The position numbers and the translations under genes are program-made. A DNA stretch of 10,840 bases from DASUFI01 sp036274635. GTDB taxonomy: Bacteria; Planctomycetota; B15-G4. The notes beneath the pieces were generated by a model. That model saw only the letters and a program-made list of their open reading frames with translations, had not been told where the DNA came from and did no database searches. This document shows positions 1 to 7,575 of this stretch, piece after piece (position 1 is the stretch's first letter; each line of letters begins with the position of its first letter). The DNA lies in the NCBI GenBank assembly GCA_036274635.1, contig DASUFI010000265.1, positions 1-10,840 of the forward strand, in the 5' to 3' direction.

Positions 1-1
1 G

Positions 2-556
2 CCCGACGGCGGCGCCGCGCACTTCGCGGCCGCGGTGCGCGCCGTGCGCGCGGCCAGCCCCGAGACGCTGGTCGAGGTGCTCATCCCCGACTTCCAGGGC
101 GACCCGGCCGCGCTCGCGGTGCTGCTGGCCAGCCGCCCCGACGTCGTGGCGCAGAACCTCGAGACGGTCGAGCGCCTCACGCATCCGGTGCGCGATCCGC
201 GCGCCGGCTACCGCCAGACGCTCGATCTGCTGGCGCGCGTCAAGCGCCTCGCGCCGGGCACCTTCACCAAGAGCAGCCTCATGCTCGGCCTCGGCGAGCA
301 GCCCGACGAGGTGCGCGCCGCGCTGCGCGACCTGCGCGCGGCGGGCGCGGAGTTCGTGACGCTGGGCCAGTACCTGCGCCCGACGCCCGAGCACCTGCCG
401 GTGCAGCGCTACGTGACGCCGGCGGAGTTCGAGGCCTGGCGCGTGGAGGCCGAGGGAATGGGTTTCCTGGTGTGCGCCAGCGGCCCGCTGGTGCGCAGCA
501 GCTATCGCGCGGGCGAGTTCGCCATCCGCGCCGTCCTGCAGCGGAGGACCGGATGA
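2..556 (+). CDS. lipA: Lipoyl synthase LipA, C-terminal part (5' truncated by window edge)
   Basis: Lipoyl synthase is a radical SAM enzyme that inserts two sulfurs into the octanoyl chain carried on lipoyl domains. The reading frame is open from the window edge and gives 184 residues, about 60% of a usual LipA of roughly 300. It begins PDGGAAHFA, followed by VEVLIPDFQGD, NLETVERLTHPVRDPRAGY, TKSSLMLGLGE and LGQYLRPTPEHLPVQRYV, all characteristic LipA blocks. The RSSY motif near the C-terminus (494-505) carries the serine that in known LipA ligates the sacrificial auxiliary 4Fe-4S cluster. The N-terminal cysteine motifs lie outside the window. The stop codon overlaps the next start as ATGA, so it is probably cotranscribed and coupled with E1 alpha. 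This fits, because the E2 encoded downstream has two lipoyl domains that need this enzyme. The true start cannot be seen. Confidence 0.96.
   Translation, partial: PDGGAAHFAAAVRAVRAASPETLVEVLIPDFQGDPAALAVLLASRPDVVAQNLETVERLTHPVRDPRAGYRQTLDLLARVKRLAPGTFTKSSLMLGLGEQPDEVRAALRDLRAAGAEFVTLGQYLRPTPEHLPVQRYVTPAEFEAWRVEAEGMGFLVCASGPLVRSSYRAGEFAIRAVLQRRTG
543..547 (+). promoter_or_regulatory. Ribosome binding site for first E1 alpha
   Basis: GGAGG lies five bases upstream of the ATG at 553, inside the end of lipA. It supports 553 as the real start over the in-frame ATG at 472, which would add 27 residues read from lipA in another frame and foreign to E1 alpha proteins. Confidence 0.7.
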
Positions 557-1662
557 GCAGCACCGACATGCTCCAGATCCTCACCGAGAGCGGCCGCGCG
601 ACCGCGCAGGCGCCCAGCCTGCCCAAGAGCCGGCTGCTCGAGATCTACGAGCAGATGCTGCGCACGCGGCTGCTGGACGAGCGCATGATCAACCTGCAGC
701 GGCAGGGGCGCATCGGCTTCTACGTGCCCAGCACGGGCGAGGAGGCCGCGCAGATCGGCTGCGCCGTGGCCACGGGCCGCAAGGACTGGGTGTACCCCAG
801 CTACCGCGTGCCGGGCCTGCACCTCGCGCTGGGCGCCAGCCTGGTCGACATGGTGGGCAACTGCTTCGGCAACGAGGGCGACAACTGCAAGGGCCGCCAG
901 ATGCCCGTGCACTACGCCTTCGCCGCGCAGCGCCTCGTGTCCATCAGCAGCCCGATCGGCACGCACATCATCCAGGCGGCCGGCACGGCCTACGCGCAGA
1001 AGCTGCGCAAGGAGAAGGCCTGCACCTGGGCCTACTTCGGCGACGGCGGCACGAGCAGCAACGACTTCCACAGCGGCATGAACTTCGCCGGCGTGTGGAA
1101 GGCGCCCTGCGTGATGGTGTGCACCAACAACCAGTGGGCCATTTCCGTGCCGCTGGAGAAGCAGACGGCCAGCGAGTCCATCGCCATCAAGGCCGAGGCC
1201 TACGGCATGCCCGGCGTGCGCGCCGACGGCAACGACGTGCTCGCAGTGGTGAAGGCGGCCACGGAGGCGGCCGAGCGCGCGCGCAGCGGCGGCGGCCCCA
1301 CGCTGCTGGAGCTCATGACCTACCGCCGCGGCCCGCACAGCAGCAGCGACGACCCCACGCGCTACCGCGGCAACCAGGCCGACGAGTGGCTGAAGCGCGA
1401 TCCGATCCTGCGCTTCCGCAAGCACCTCGAGCTGGGCGACCTGTGGAGCGAGGAGCAGGAGAAGGAGCTGGCCGAGCGCGTGAAGGCCGAGATCAACGAG
1501 GCCGTGGCCAGGGTGGAGAAGCGCCCGCCGCCGGCCCTCGACTCGCTGTTCAGCGACGTGTACGCGAAGGTGCCGCGGCACCTGCGCGAGGAGTACGAGG
1601 ACCTCATCCGCCGCGAGGGCACGGGCCACGAGGCCGACCCCGACGCGGCCTTCCCGCTCTGA
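553..1662 (+). CDS. 2-oxoacid dehydrogenase E1 component, alpha subunit, branched-chain type (copy 1)
   Basis: This 369-residue protein is the alpha chain of the thiamine-diphosphate-dependent E1 that decarboxylates a 2-oxoacid and reductively acylates E2. The family blocks appear in order: LQRQGRIGFY, KGRQMPVHY, SSPIGT, then the thiamine-diphosphate motif GDG (Asp164) through NN (Asn192-193). The phosphorylation-loop equivalent HSSSDDPTRYR follows, with His262 matching the catalytic-loop histidine of BCKDH E1 alpha. The C-terminal half (EEQEKE, LFSDVY, final AFPL) resembles branched-chain rather than pyruvate E1 alpha. An arginine expected to contact the cofactor diphosphate is Arg85, but the usual YRE reads Tyr84-Arg85-Val86. 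The usual Glu of the GDGA-S-E-x-D block is Ser. The start at 553 has a good ribosome binding site and overlaps lipA. A paralogue lies at 6305-7408, and the only beta subunit in view starts at 3460. The substrate cannot be fixed from sequence; other 2-oxoacids, including pyruvate, remain possible. Confidence 0.93.
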   Translation: MSSTDMLQILTESGRATAQAPSLPKSRLLEIYEQMLRTRLLDERMINLQRQGRIGFYVPSTGEEAAQIGCAVATGRKDWVYPSYRVPGLHLALGASLVDMVGNCFGNEGDNCKGRQMPVHYAFAAQRLVSISSPIGTHIIQAAGTAYAQKLRKEKACTWAYFGDGGTSSNDFHSGMNFAGVWKAPCVMVCTNNQWAISVPLEKQTASESIAIKAEAYGMPGVRADGNDVLAVVKAATEAAERARSGGGPTLLELMTYRRGPHSSSDDPTRYRGNQADEWLKRDPILRFRKHLELGDLWSEEQEKELAERVKAEINEAVARVEKRPPPALDSLFSDVYAKVPRHLREEYEDLIRREGTGHEADPDAAFPL

Positions 1663-1762
1663 CAGCTTCCGCAAGACCTGTTTCCGCGCTTCCTGGCCGC
1701 GTCAGCCCGGCACCGCGCGAAGTCGATAAGATTGACCGCGTCGGTGGGGACTGGAGGATTCA
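1663..1762 (+). other. Intergenic stretch between E1 alpha copy 1 and exported protein gene; weak promoter candidate
   Basis: The 100-base gap shows no convincing terminator hairpin after E1 alpha. An AT-richer island GATAAGATTGACC (1725-1737) stands out from the GC-rich background. TAAGAT at 1727-1732 matches a -10 consensus at four of six bases and would place transcription start about 20-25 bases before the ATG at 1763. No good -35 lies 16-18 bases upstream, so a promoter is only a possibility; readthrough from E1 alpha is the alternative. Confidence 0.3.
1753..1757 (+). promoter_or_regulatory. Ribosome binding site for the exported protein gene
   Basis: GGAGG sits five bases before the ATG at 1763. 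It supports that start, which also begins a well-formed signal peptide. Confidence 0.7.
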
Positions 1763-3283
1763 ATGGCTGCGCTGACTTTCCGGGGTCGTCTCGTCGCCGG
1801 ACTCGTCGTCACTTGCCTCGCCGCGCCGCTTGCCGCGCCGCGCGCCCAGCAGCGGTTATCGCTGCGGACCCCGGACATGCATCCGCGCGGCGTGCCGACC
1901 AAGGGCCTCTCGATCCCGACCCTCGCTCCGGGCACGTCCCTCACCCTCGATGATCCGCCCACCGTGGATGGAGCCGCCGACGGCACCCTGATCGGCCTCA
2001 CCGGCTTCATTCCCGGCGAGACGCCGCTGCGCGCCTTCGCCTACTCGGTCCAGCCGCTGCAGTCCGCGTCGGCCAGCATCTTCCAGTACAACGACGTGAG
2101 CATCACCGAGTCGTCAGCGCCGGGTGGTGCGACGGAAAGCTCGGTGGGGCTGCAGGTCTCCGGCACCATCACGCTGCACGGCTTCCTGTTCGCGCTCGGC
2201 GCGGCGCAGGCGCTCGCCGGCGCGGACCTCGACCTGCTCGACGTCACCGACGGCGCCGAGACCACGATCGCCTCGCAGCACATCGCCGAGTACTCGGTCG
2301 ATCCCGGCCAGGGTGTCGCCATCGGCGGCGGCGTGAACATCGGAGGCCAGGCGGGCTTCCCGTACGTCGGCCTCACGGGCGGCGGCGAGATCCAGGCCAG
2401 CGTCAGCCTGGCGCCGCTCCTCGCGCTGGTGCGCGATGACGTGGCCTTCGACCTGCACGCGCTCGTGCAGCGCGGTCACACCTACAGGGTGCGCATCACG
2501 CTGTCCCTGTCGACGGAGGTGCGGCTCTTCGGCGGCACCGCCATCTCCAGCTTCTACTCGCCGGACGTCGGCGGCCCCGTGATCCCCAACGCCTTCGACC
2601 CCGACCCCTCGCCCTCCGCCAAGGGTGCCGAGAATTCGTGGCTGTCGCTGCTGACACCGATGGCCGGCACCCTCCCGGACCTGCAGCTGGCCAAGGGCAA
2701 GGCGGATCTGGTCTCGGGCAGCCTCGACATCGGCGGCGGCACCTTCCAGTTCGCGTCGATCTGGAACCAGTCCATCGCCGACATGCTCAGCCCCTTCGGC
2801 ATCCTGACGGGCAACGAGGCGACCAAGAAGTTCCACGGGCACACGCTGCTGGGCGACCTGTTCGCGACGCCGCCGCTCTCGATGGACCAGCTGGTGAAGT
2901 CCTCGTCCTTCCTGGACGTGAAGAACGAGACCAGCCGCCAGACGGTGGACCTGCCCGGCGTGGGCGCGCTGGCGCCCCTGCTGACGCTCGACAGCGACCG
3001 TGTGGAGCTCGCGGACCTGGCCATGAACCGCGTCATCGAGGAGAACCTGGCGCAGGGGAGCCGGCTCGCGAGCCTGTACCTGCCGGCGGCGAACGGCGGC
3101 GCGCTGGAGCGAGGCATGACCCTCGTGAACGCCCTCATCGCCGACTCCCTCGCGGCCGGGCTGGACACGGCCCAAGCCCAGGTCTTCATGGACCAGGCGG
3201 CGAAGGCGCAGGCGAACGGCCACTACAAGATCGCGTACCGGTGGCTGCACCTGGCCTACCAGCAACTCACCCGAGGGTCGTAG
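1763..3283 (+). CDS. Exported protein of unknown function (signal peptide, beta-rich body, helical C-terminus)
   Basis: I do not recognise the family. The 506-residue product starts with a Sec-type signal peptide: arginines at 7 and 9, a hydrophobic core at about 10-25 and a likely cleavage after PRA at 28. Cys18 is the only cysteine, and it is preceded by VVT, a poor lipobox, so the mature protein is probably soluble, periplasmic or secreted, and cysteine-free. Residues about 45-265 look beta-rich with alternating polar and hydrophobic residues and a glycine-rich stretch at 183-208. A Pro/Asp-rich hinge falls at 275-290. From about 415 the protein becomes helical, ending in a TPR-like helix pair (roughly 465-502) with HYKIAYRWLHLAYQQL. 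Codon choice is less strict than in the neighbouring enzymes, including ACT, CTT and one TTA leucine codon (1856-1858) near the 5' end. It lies between E1 alpha copy 1 and E1 beta but has no evident catalytic link to them. Gene reality is well supported; the function is unknown. Confidence 0.85.
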   Translation: MAALTFRGRLVAGLVVTCLAAPLAAPRAQQRLSLRTPDMHPRGVPTKGLSIPTLAPGTSLTLDDPPTVDGAADGTLIGLTGFIPGETPLRAFAYSVQPLQSASASIFQYNDVSITESSAPGGATESSVGLQVSGTITLHGFLFALGAAQALAGADLDLLDVTDGAETTIASQHIAEYSVDPGQGVAIGGGVNIGGQAGFPYVGLTGGGEIQASVSLAPLLALVRDDVAFDLHALVQRGHTYRVRITLSLSTEVRLFGGTAISSFYSPDVGGPVIPNAFDPDPSPSAKGAENSWLSLLTPMAGTLPDLQLAKGKADLVSGSLDIGGGTFQFASIWNQSIADMLSPFGILTGNEATKKFHGHTLLGDLFATPPLSMDQLVKSSSFLDVKNETSRQTVDLPGVGALAPLLTLDSDRVELADLAMNRVIEENLAQGSRLASLYLPAANGGALERGMTLVNALIADSLAAGLDTAQAQVFMDQAAKAQANGHYKIAYRWLHLAYQQLTRGS

Positions 3284-3351
3284 CGCCGCGCCGCCGCCGT
3301 GTGCCGGCCGTGGATGGGGGCACGCAGCGTCGGTTATAAGGAGGCTGGTGC

Positions 3352-3378
3352 CCGGACTCGGACGCGCGACGAGTCCGG
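3352..3378. repeat. Perfect inverted repeat (9-bp arms, 9-base loop)
   Basis: CCGGACTCG (3352-3360) and CGAGTCCGG (3370-3378) are exact reverse complements around a nine-base spacer. The repeat begins 12 bases after the TATAAG box, so as RNA it would form a strong hairpin near the start of the leader, and as DNA it could be an operator. No T-run follows, so a classical intrinsic terminator of the preceding gene is less likely, although a terminator without a U-tract cannot be excluded. Confidence 0.6.
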
Positions 3379-3430
3379 TCGCCGCTTGCCGCGCCGGATC
3401 GAGCGCCCGCGGCGGCTCCCAGCCAGCTCC

Positions 3431-3436
3431 GGAAGG
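3431..3436 (+). promoter_or_regulatory. Ribosome binding site placed for the mini-ORF start at 3443
   Basis: GGAAGG is six bases before the ATG at 3443 but 23 bases before the E1 beta ATG at 3460. It therefore fits the mini-ORF better, and E1 beta would be reached by coupled reinitiation at the ATGA overlap. Confidence 0.45.
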
Positions 3437-3442
3437 CAGCCC

Positions 3443-3463
3443 ATGACCGAGATGTCCCGATGA
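3443..3463 (+). CDS. Six-codon leader mini-ORF (MTEMSR) overlapping the E1 beta start
   Basis: ATG at 3443 reads M-T-E-M-S-R and stops at TGA 3461-3463, which overlaps the E1 beta start as ATGA. The bases ATGACCGAGAT occur twice, at 3443-3453 and 3460-3470, in different frames. The mini-ORF may therefore be the product of a 17-base tandem duplication of the start region. It has the best ribosome site. A coding role is unproven; it could be a leader peptide that couples translation, or a neutral relic. Confidence 0.35.
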   Translation: MTEMSR

Positions 3464-4434
3464 CCGAGATCACGCTGGTCCAGGCGGTCAACGACGCGCT
3501 CAAGGAGGAGATGCGGCGCGACGACAACGTCGTCATCCTCGGCGAGGACGTGGGCGTGAACGGCGGCGTGTTCCGCTGCACGGCCGACCTGGCCAAGGAG
3601 TTCGGCGAGGCGCGCGTGATCGACACGCCGCTCTCCGAGTCGGGCATCATCGGCGCGGCCATCGGCATGGCGCTGTACGGCCTCAAGCCCGTGCCCGAGA
3701 TCCAGTTCAGCGACTTCATCTGGCCGGCCTTCGACCAGATCACCTCCGAGCTGGCCAAGATGCGCTACCGCAGCGGCGGGCAGTTCACCTGCCCGGTGGT
3801 CATCCGCACGCCCTATGGCGGCGGCATCCGCGGCGGCCACTACCACAGCCAGAGCCCCGAGGCCTACTTCGCGCACACGCCGGGCCTCGTGGTCGTGGTG
3901 CCGTCCGATCCCTACGACGCCAAGGGCCTGCTCAAGTCCGCCATCCGCAGCGAGGACCCGGTGCTCTTCCTCGAGCCCAAGCGCATCTACCGCGCGCCCA
4001 AGATGGACGTGCCCACGGACGACTACGTGGTGCCCATCGGCGAGGCCAAGATCCGCCGCGAGGGCAGCGACCTCACCCTCACCTGCTACGGCGCCATGGT
4101 GCAGGTGGCGCTGGCCGCCGCCGAGAAGGCCGCCGAGAAGGGCTGGAGCGTCGAGGTGCTCGACCTGCGCACGCTGCTGCCGCTGGACGAGCCGGCGCTC
4201 ATCGCGTCGGTCACCAAGACCGGGCGCCTCGTCACGCTGCAGGAGGCGCCCAAGTTCTGCGGCTTCTCGTCCGAGATCTCCGCGATCGTCGCCGAGAAAT
4301 GCATCGACGTGCTCGAGGCGCCCATCCGCCGCGTGGCCGGCTTCGACACGCCGTTCCCGTACACGCTCGAGCACGTGTACATGCCGCACGCGGACCGCGT
4401 GCTGCACGCCATCGAAGACGTGATGTCGTTCTGA
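3460..4434 (+). CDS. 2-oxoacid dehydrogenase E1 component, beta subunit (branched-chain type)
   Basis: This 324-residue protein is the E1 beta chain, which pairs with an alpha chain to form the alpha2beta2 decarboxylase. Its length is typical. Recognisable blocks are GEDVGVNGGVFRCT, DTPLSESG with Glu60 (the glutamate that activates the thiazolium cofactor in the family), EIQFSDFIWPAFDQI, RYRSGGQF, GGHYHSQSPEAYFAHTPGL with His129 (equivalent of the catalytic histidine), DPVLFLEPK, VEVLDLRTLLPLD and a C-terminal FDTPFPYTLEHVYMP. The HYHSQSPEAYFAHTPGL and FLEPKRIYR blocks favour BCKDH-type over E. coli-like pyruvate dehydrogenase, which has a single-chain E1. The start at 3460 is where family similarity begins (TEITLVQAVNDAL). 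It is the only beta subunit in the window and is followed by E2 after 11 bases. It probably serves both E1 alpha copies. Confidence 0.95.
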   Translation: MTEITLVQAVNDALKEEMRRDDNVVILGEDVGVNGGVFRCTADLAKEFGEARVIDTPLSESGIIGAAIGMALYGLKPVPEIQFSDFIWPAFDQITSELAKMRYRSGGQFTCPVVIRTPYGGGIRGGHYHSQSPEAYFAHTPGLVVVVPSDPYDAKGLLKSAIRSEDPVLFLEPKRIYRAPKMDVPTDDYVVPIGEAKIRREGSDLTLTCYGAMVQVALAAAEKAAEKGWSVEVLDLRTLLPLDEPALIASVTKTGRLVTLQEAPKFCGFSSEISAIVAEKCIDVLEAPIRRVAGFDTPFPYTLEHVYMPHADRVLHAIEDVMSF

Positions 4435-4440
4435 GGGAGG
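4435..4440 (+). promoter_or_regulatory. Ribosome binding site for E2
   Basis: GGGAGG immediately follows the E1 beta stop and is five bases before the ATG at 4446. It fixes the E2 start there; a longer in-frame start at 4299 would lie inside E1 beta and add residues unlike any lipoyl domain. Confidence 0.75.
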
Positions 4441-4445
4441 GCGCG

Positions 4446-6304
<1,859 letters not shown>

Positions 6305-6305
<1 letters not shown>

Positions 6306-7408
6306 TGCGCGCGCCGCCCCTGCAGGTCCTCGAGCCGTCGGGCAAGGTGCACGACGAGCTCTTGCCCGCGCTGCCGCCCGAGCGGCTGGTGGGGCTGTAC
6401 GAGGCCATGGTGCGCACGCGCATCCTGGACACGCGCATGCTGGCGCTGCAGCGGCAGGGGCGCATCGGCTTCTACGGCACCTGCAAGGGCCAGGAGGCGG
6501 CCACGGTGGGCAGCGGCCTGGCCGTGGAGGACCGCGACTGGATCTTCCCGGCGCTGCGCGAGGGCGCCGTGCTGCTGCTGCGCGGCTTCCCGCTCGACCG
6601 CTACGTGGCGCAGCTCATCGGCAACTCGCTGGACGAGGTGCACGGCCGCCAGATGCCCTGCCATTTCTCGTCCGGCCGGCACCGCTTCGTCTCGCTCTCC
6701 TCGCCCATCGGCACGCAGATCCTGCAGGGCATGGGCGCGGCCTGGGCCGCGAAGATCAAGGGCGACCCGGTCGTCGCGCTCACCTACTTCGGCGACGGCG
6801 CCACGAGCGAGCCCGACTTCCACTCGGCGCTCACCTTCGGCGCGGTGCACAAGGTGCCCGCGGTCTTCTTCTGCCAGAACAACCAATTCGCGATCAGCGT
6901 GCCCTTCGCGCGGCAGACGGCCAGCGACGGCATCGCGGTGAAGGCCAAGGCCTACGGCATGCCGGGCGTGGCCGTGGACGGCAACGACGTGCTCGCCGTC
7001 TATCGCGTCACCAAGGAGGCCGTGGACCGCGCGCGCGCCGGCGGCGGGCCGACGCTCATCGAGGCCATCACCTACCGCCTCGAGGGGCACAGCAGCAGCG
7101 ACGACCCCACGCGCTACCGCGACGAGGCCGTCACGCGCCAGTGGCTGCAGCGCGACCCGATCGTGCGCTTCCGCAACTTCCTCTTCGCGCAGGGCCTGCT
7201 GGACGAGGAGAGCGACGAGGCCATCGCCGGCGGGCAGAAGGCGGCCATCGACGCCGCCATCACCGCCGCCGAGGCCGCCGGCCCGCCCGATCCGGACACG
7301 CTCTTCACCGACGTCTACGCGCAGCTGCCGGCGCACATCGCCGAGCAGCGCGAGGAGGTGCGCCGCGAGCGCGGGTCGGGCAGCAACGAGGGGGCGTTTC
7401 CGCTCTGA
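6305..7408 (+). CDS. 2-oxoacid dehydrogenase E1 component, alpha subunit, branched-chain type (copy 2)
   Basis: This 367-residue protein is a second E1 alpha chain, collinear with copy 1 but clearly diverged. Shared landmarks fall at the same residue numbers: Arg85, Asp164 of GDG, Asn192-193 and His262 in HSSSDDPTRYR. The N-terminus (LQVLEPSGKV) is the usual lead-in of BCKDH E1 alpha, and LFTDVYAQLP and the final GAFPL again match that branch. The metal and cofactor block GDGATSEPDFHS is canonical here, unlike copy 1. The YRE motif, however, reads Leu84-Arg85-Glu86, so the tyrosine is lost. The start ATG at 6305 shares its A with the E2 stop (TGATG). No strong ribosome site precedes it, so expression probably depends on coupling to E2. 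Directly following E2 makes it a likely partner of the E1 beta-E2 pair, but copy 1 could also pair with the same beta chain. Confidence 0.94.
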
Positions 7409-7571
7409 GTCCGGCGCCGGCCGCGGCGGCGAGAGGACACGCGGGGACCGGCCCGCCTTCTGGCAAGATCCGGGGCCGTGGCCGCACGCGCGGTGCGGCC
7501 GATCGATCGTCGTCGCAACGGATTGCAGCCGGCATGACCACCGTGTGCTGCCGCCCGCCGGGATCTGACGC
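7409..7571 (+). other. Intergenic stretch with perfect dyad and a short upstream ORF
   Basis: The 163-base gap holds a CAAGAT island (7464-7469), a perfect 8-bp dyad starting ten bases later (7480-7500), a CGATCGATCG palindrome (7500-7509) and a 13-codon ORF (7534-7575) overlapping the next start. CAAGAT matches a -10 box poorly and no -35 is clear, so a promoter is only suspected. The dyad could instead help end transcription after E1 alpha copy 2. Confidence 0.35.
7480..7500. repeat. Perfect inverted repeat (8-bp arms, 5-base loop)
   Basis: GGCCGCAC (7480-7487) and GTGCGGCC (7493-7500) are exact reverse complements with loop GCGCG. The stem is GC-rich and would fold stably as RNA. It lacks a following T-run, so it is a hairpin or operator candidate rather than a standard terminator. 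Confidence 0.55.
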
Positions 7572-7575
7572 ATGA
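7534..7575 (+). CDS. Possible 13-codon leader ORF overlapping the glycosyltransferase start
   Basis: ATG at 7534 reads MTTVCCRPPGSDA and stops at TGA 7573-7575, overlapping the next gene's start as ATGA. No strong ribosome site precedes it. In such GC-rich sequence a chance ORF of this length is quite likely, so it is listed mainly because E1 beta has the same arrangement. Confidence 0.2.
   Translation: MTTVCCRPPGSDA

Larger units (their letters stand above)
3284..3459 (+). promoter_or_regulatory. Upstream region of the E1 beta-E2-E1 alpha genes, with probable promoter
   Basis: This 176-base gap is the longest non-coding stretch of the window. TTATAAG at 3334-3340 contains TATAAG, five of six matches to a bacterial -10 box. 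The -35 side is weak (TGGATG at 3311-3316, 18-base spacing). A perfect dyad follows at 3352-3378, then a GC-rich leader of about 50 bases, a GGAAGG ribosome site (3431-3436) and a six-codon mini-ORF overlapping the E1 beta start. The arrangement fits a promoter with a structured 5' leader for the downstream three-gene run. No experimental start is implied. Confidence 0.45.

Noticed and set aside
472..552. Longer N-terminus for E1 alpha copy 1 starting at 472
   Set aside because: The added 27 residues come from lipA in another frame; the 553 start has GGAGG at the right distance and fits family length.
502..1674. Long open frame on the minus strand opposite E1 alpha copy 1
   Set aside because: It is a mirror of strongly GC-biased codons in a certain gene; the translation is a low-complexity run of Ala, Val, Arg, His and Gly with no family features.
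1732..1760. TTGACC at 1732 as a -35 box for the exported protein gene
   Set aside because: The position 17 bases downstream reads AGGATT, a poor -10, and the transcript would begin inside the coding sequence.
1774..1816. Lipoprotein signal for the exported protein, using Cys18
   Set aside because: The residues before Cys18 are V-V-T; threonine at -1 is not a usual lipobox residue, and a good AxA-like cleavage site follows at residue 28.
3352..3378. The dyad as an intrinsic terminator of the exported protein gene
   Set aside because: No T-run follows the stem and it lies about 70 bases past the stop codon; leader hairpin or operator fits better, although not proven.
4299..4445. Longer N-terminus for E2 starting at 4299
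   Set aside because: It would overlap the end of E1 beta with Arg/His-rich residues unlike any E2; GGGAGG precedes 4446, where the lipoyl domain begins.
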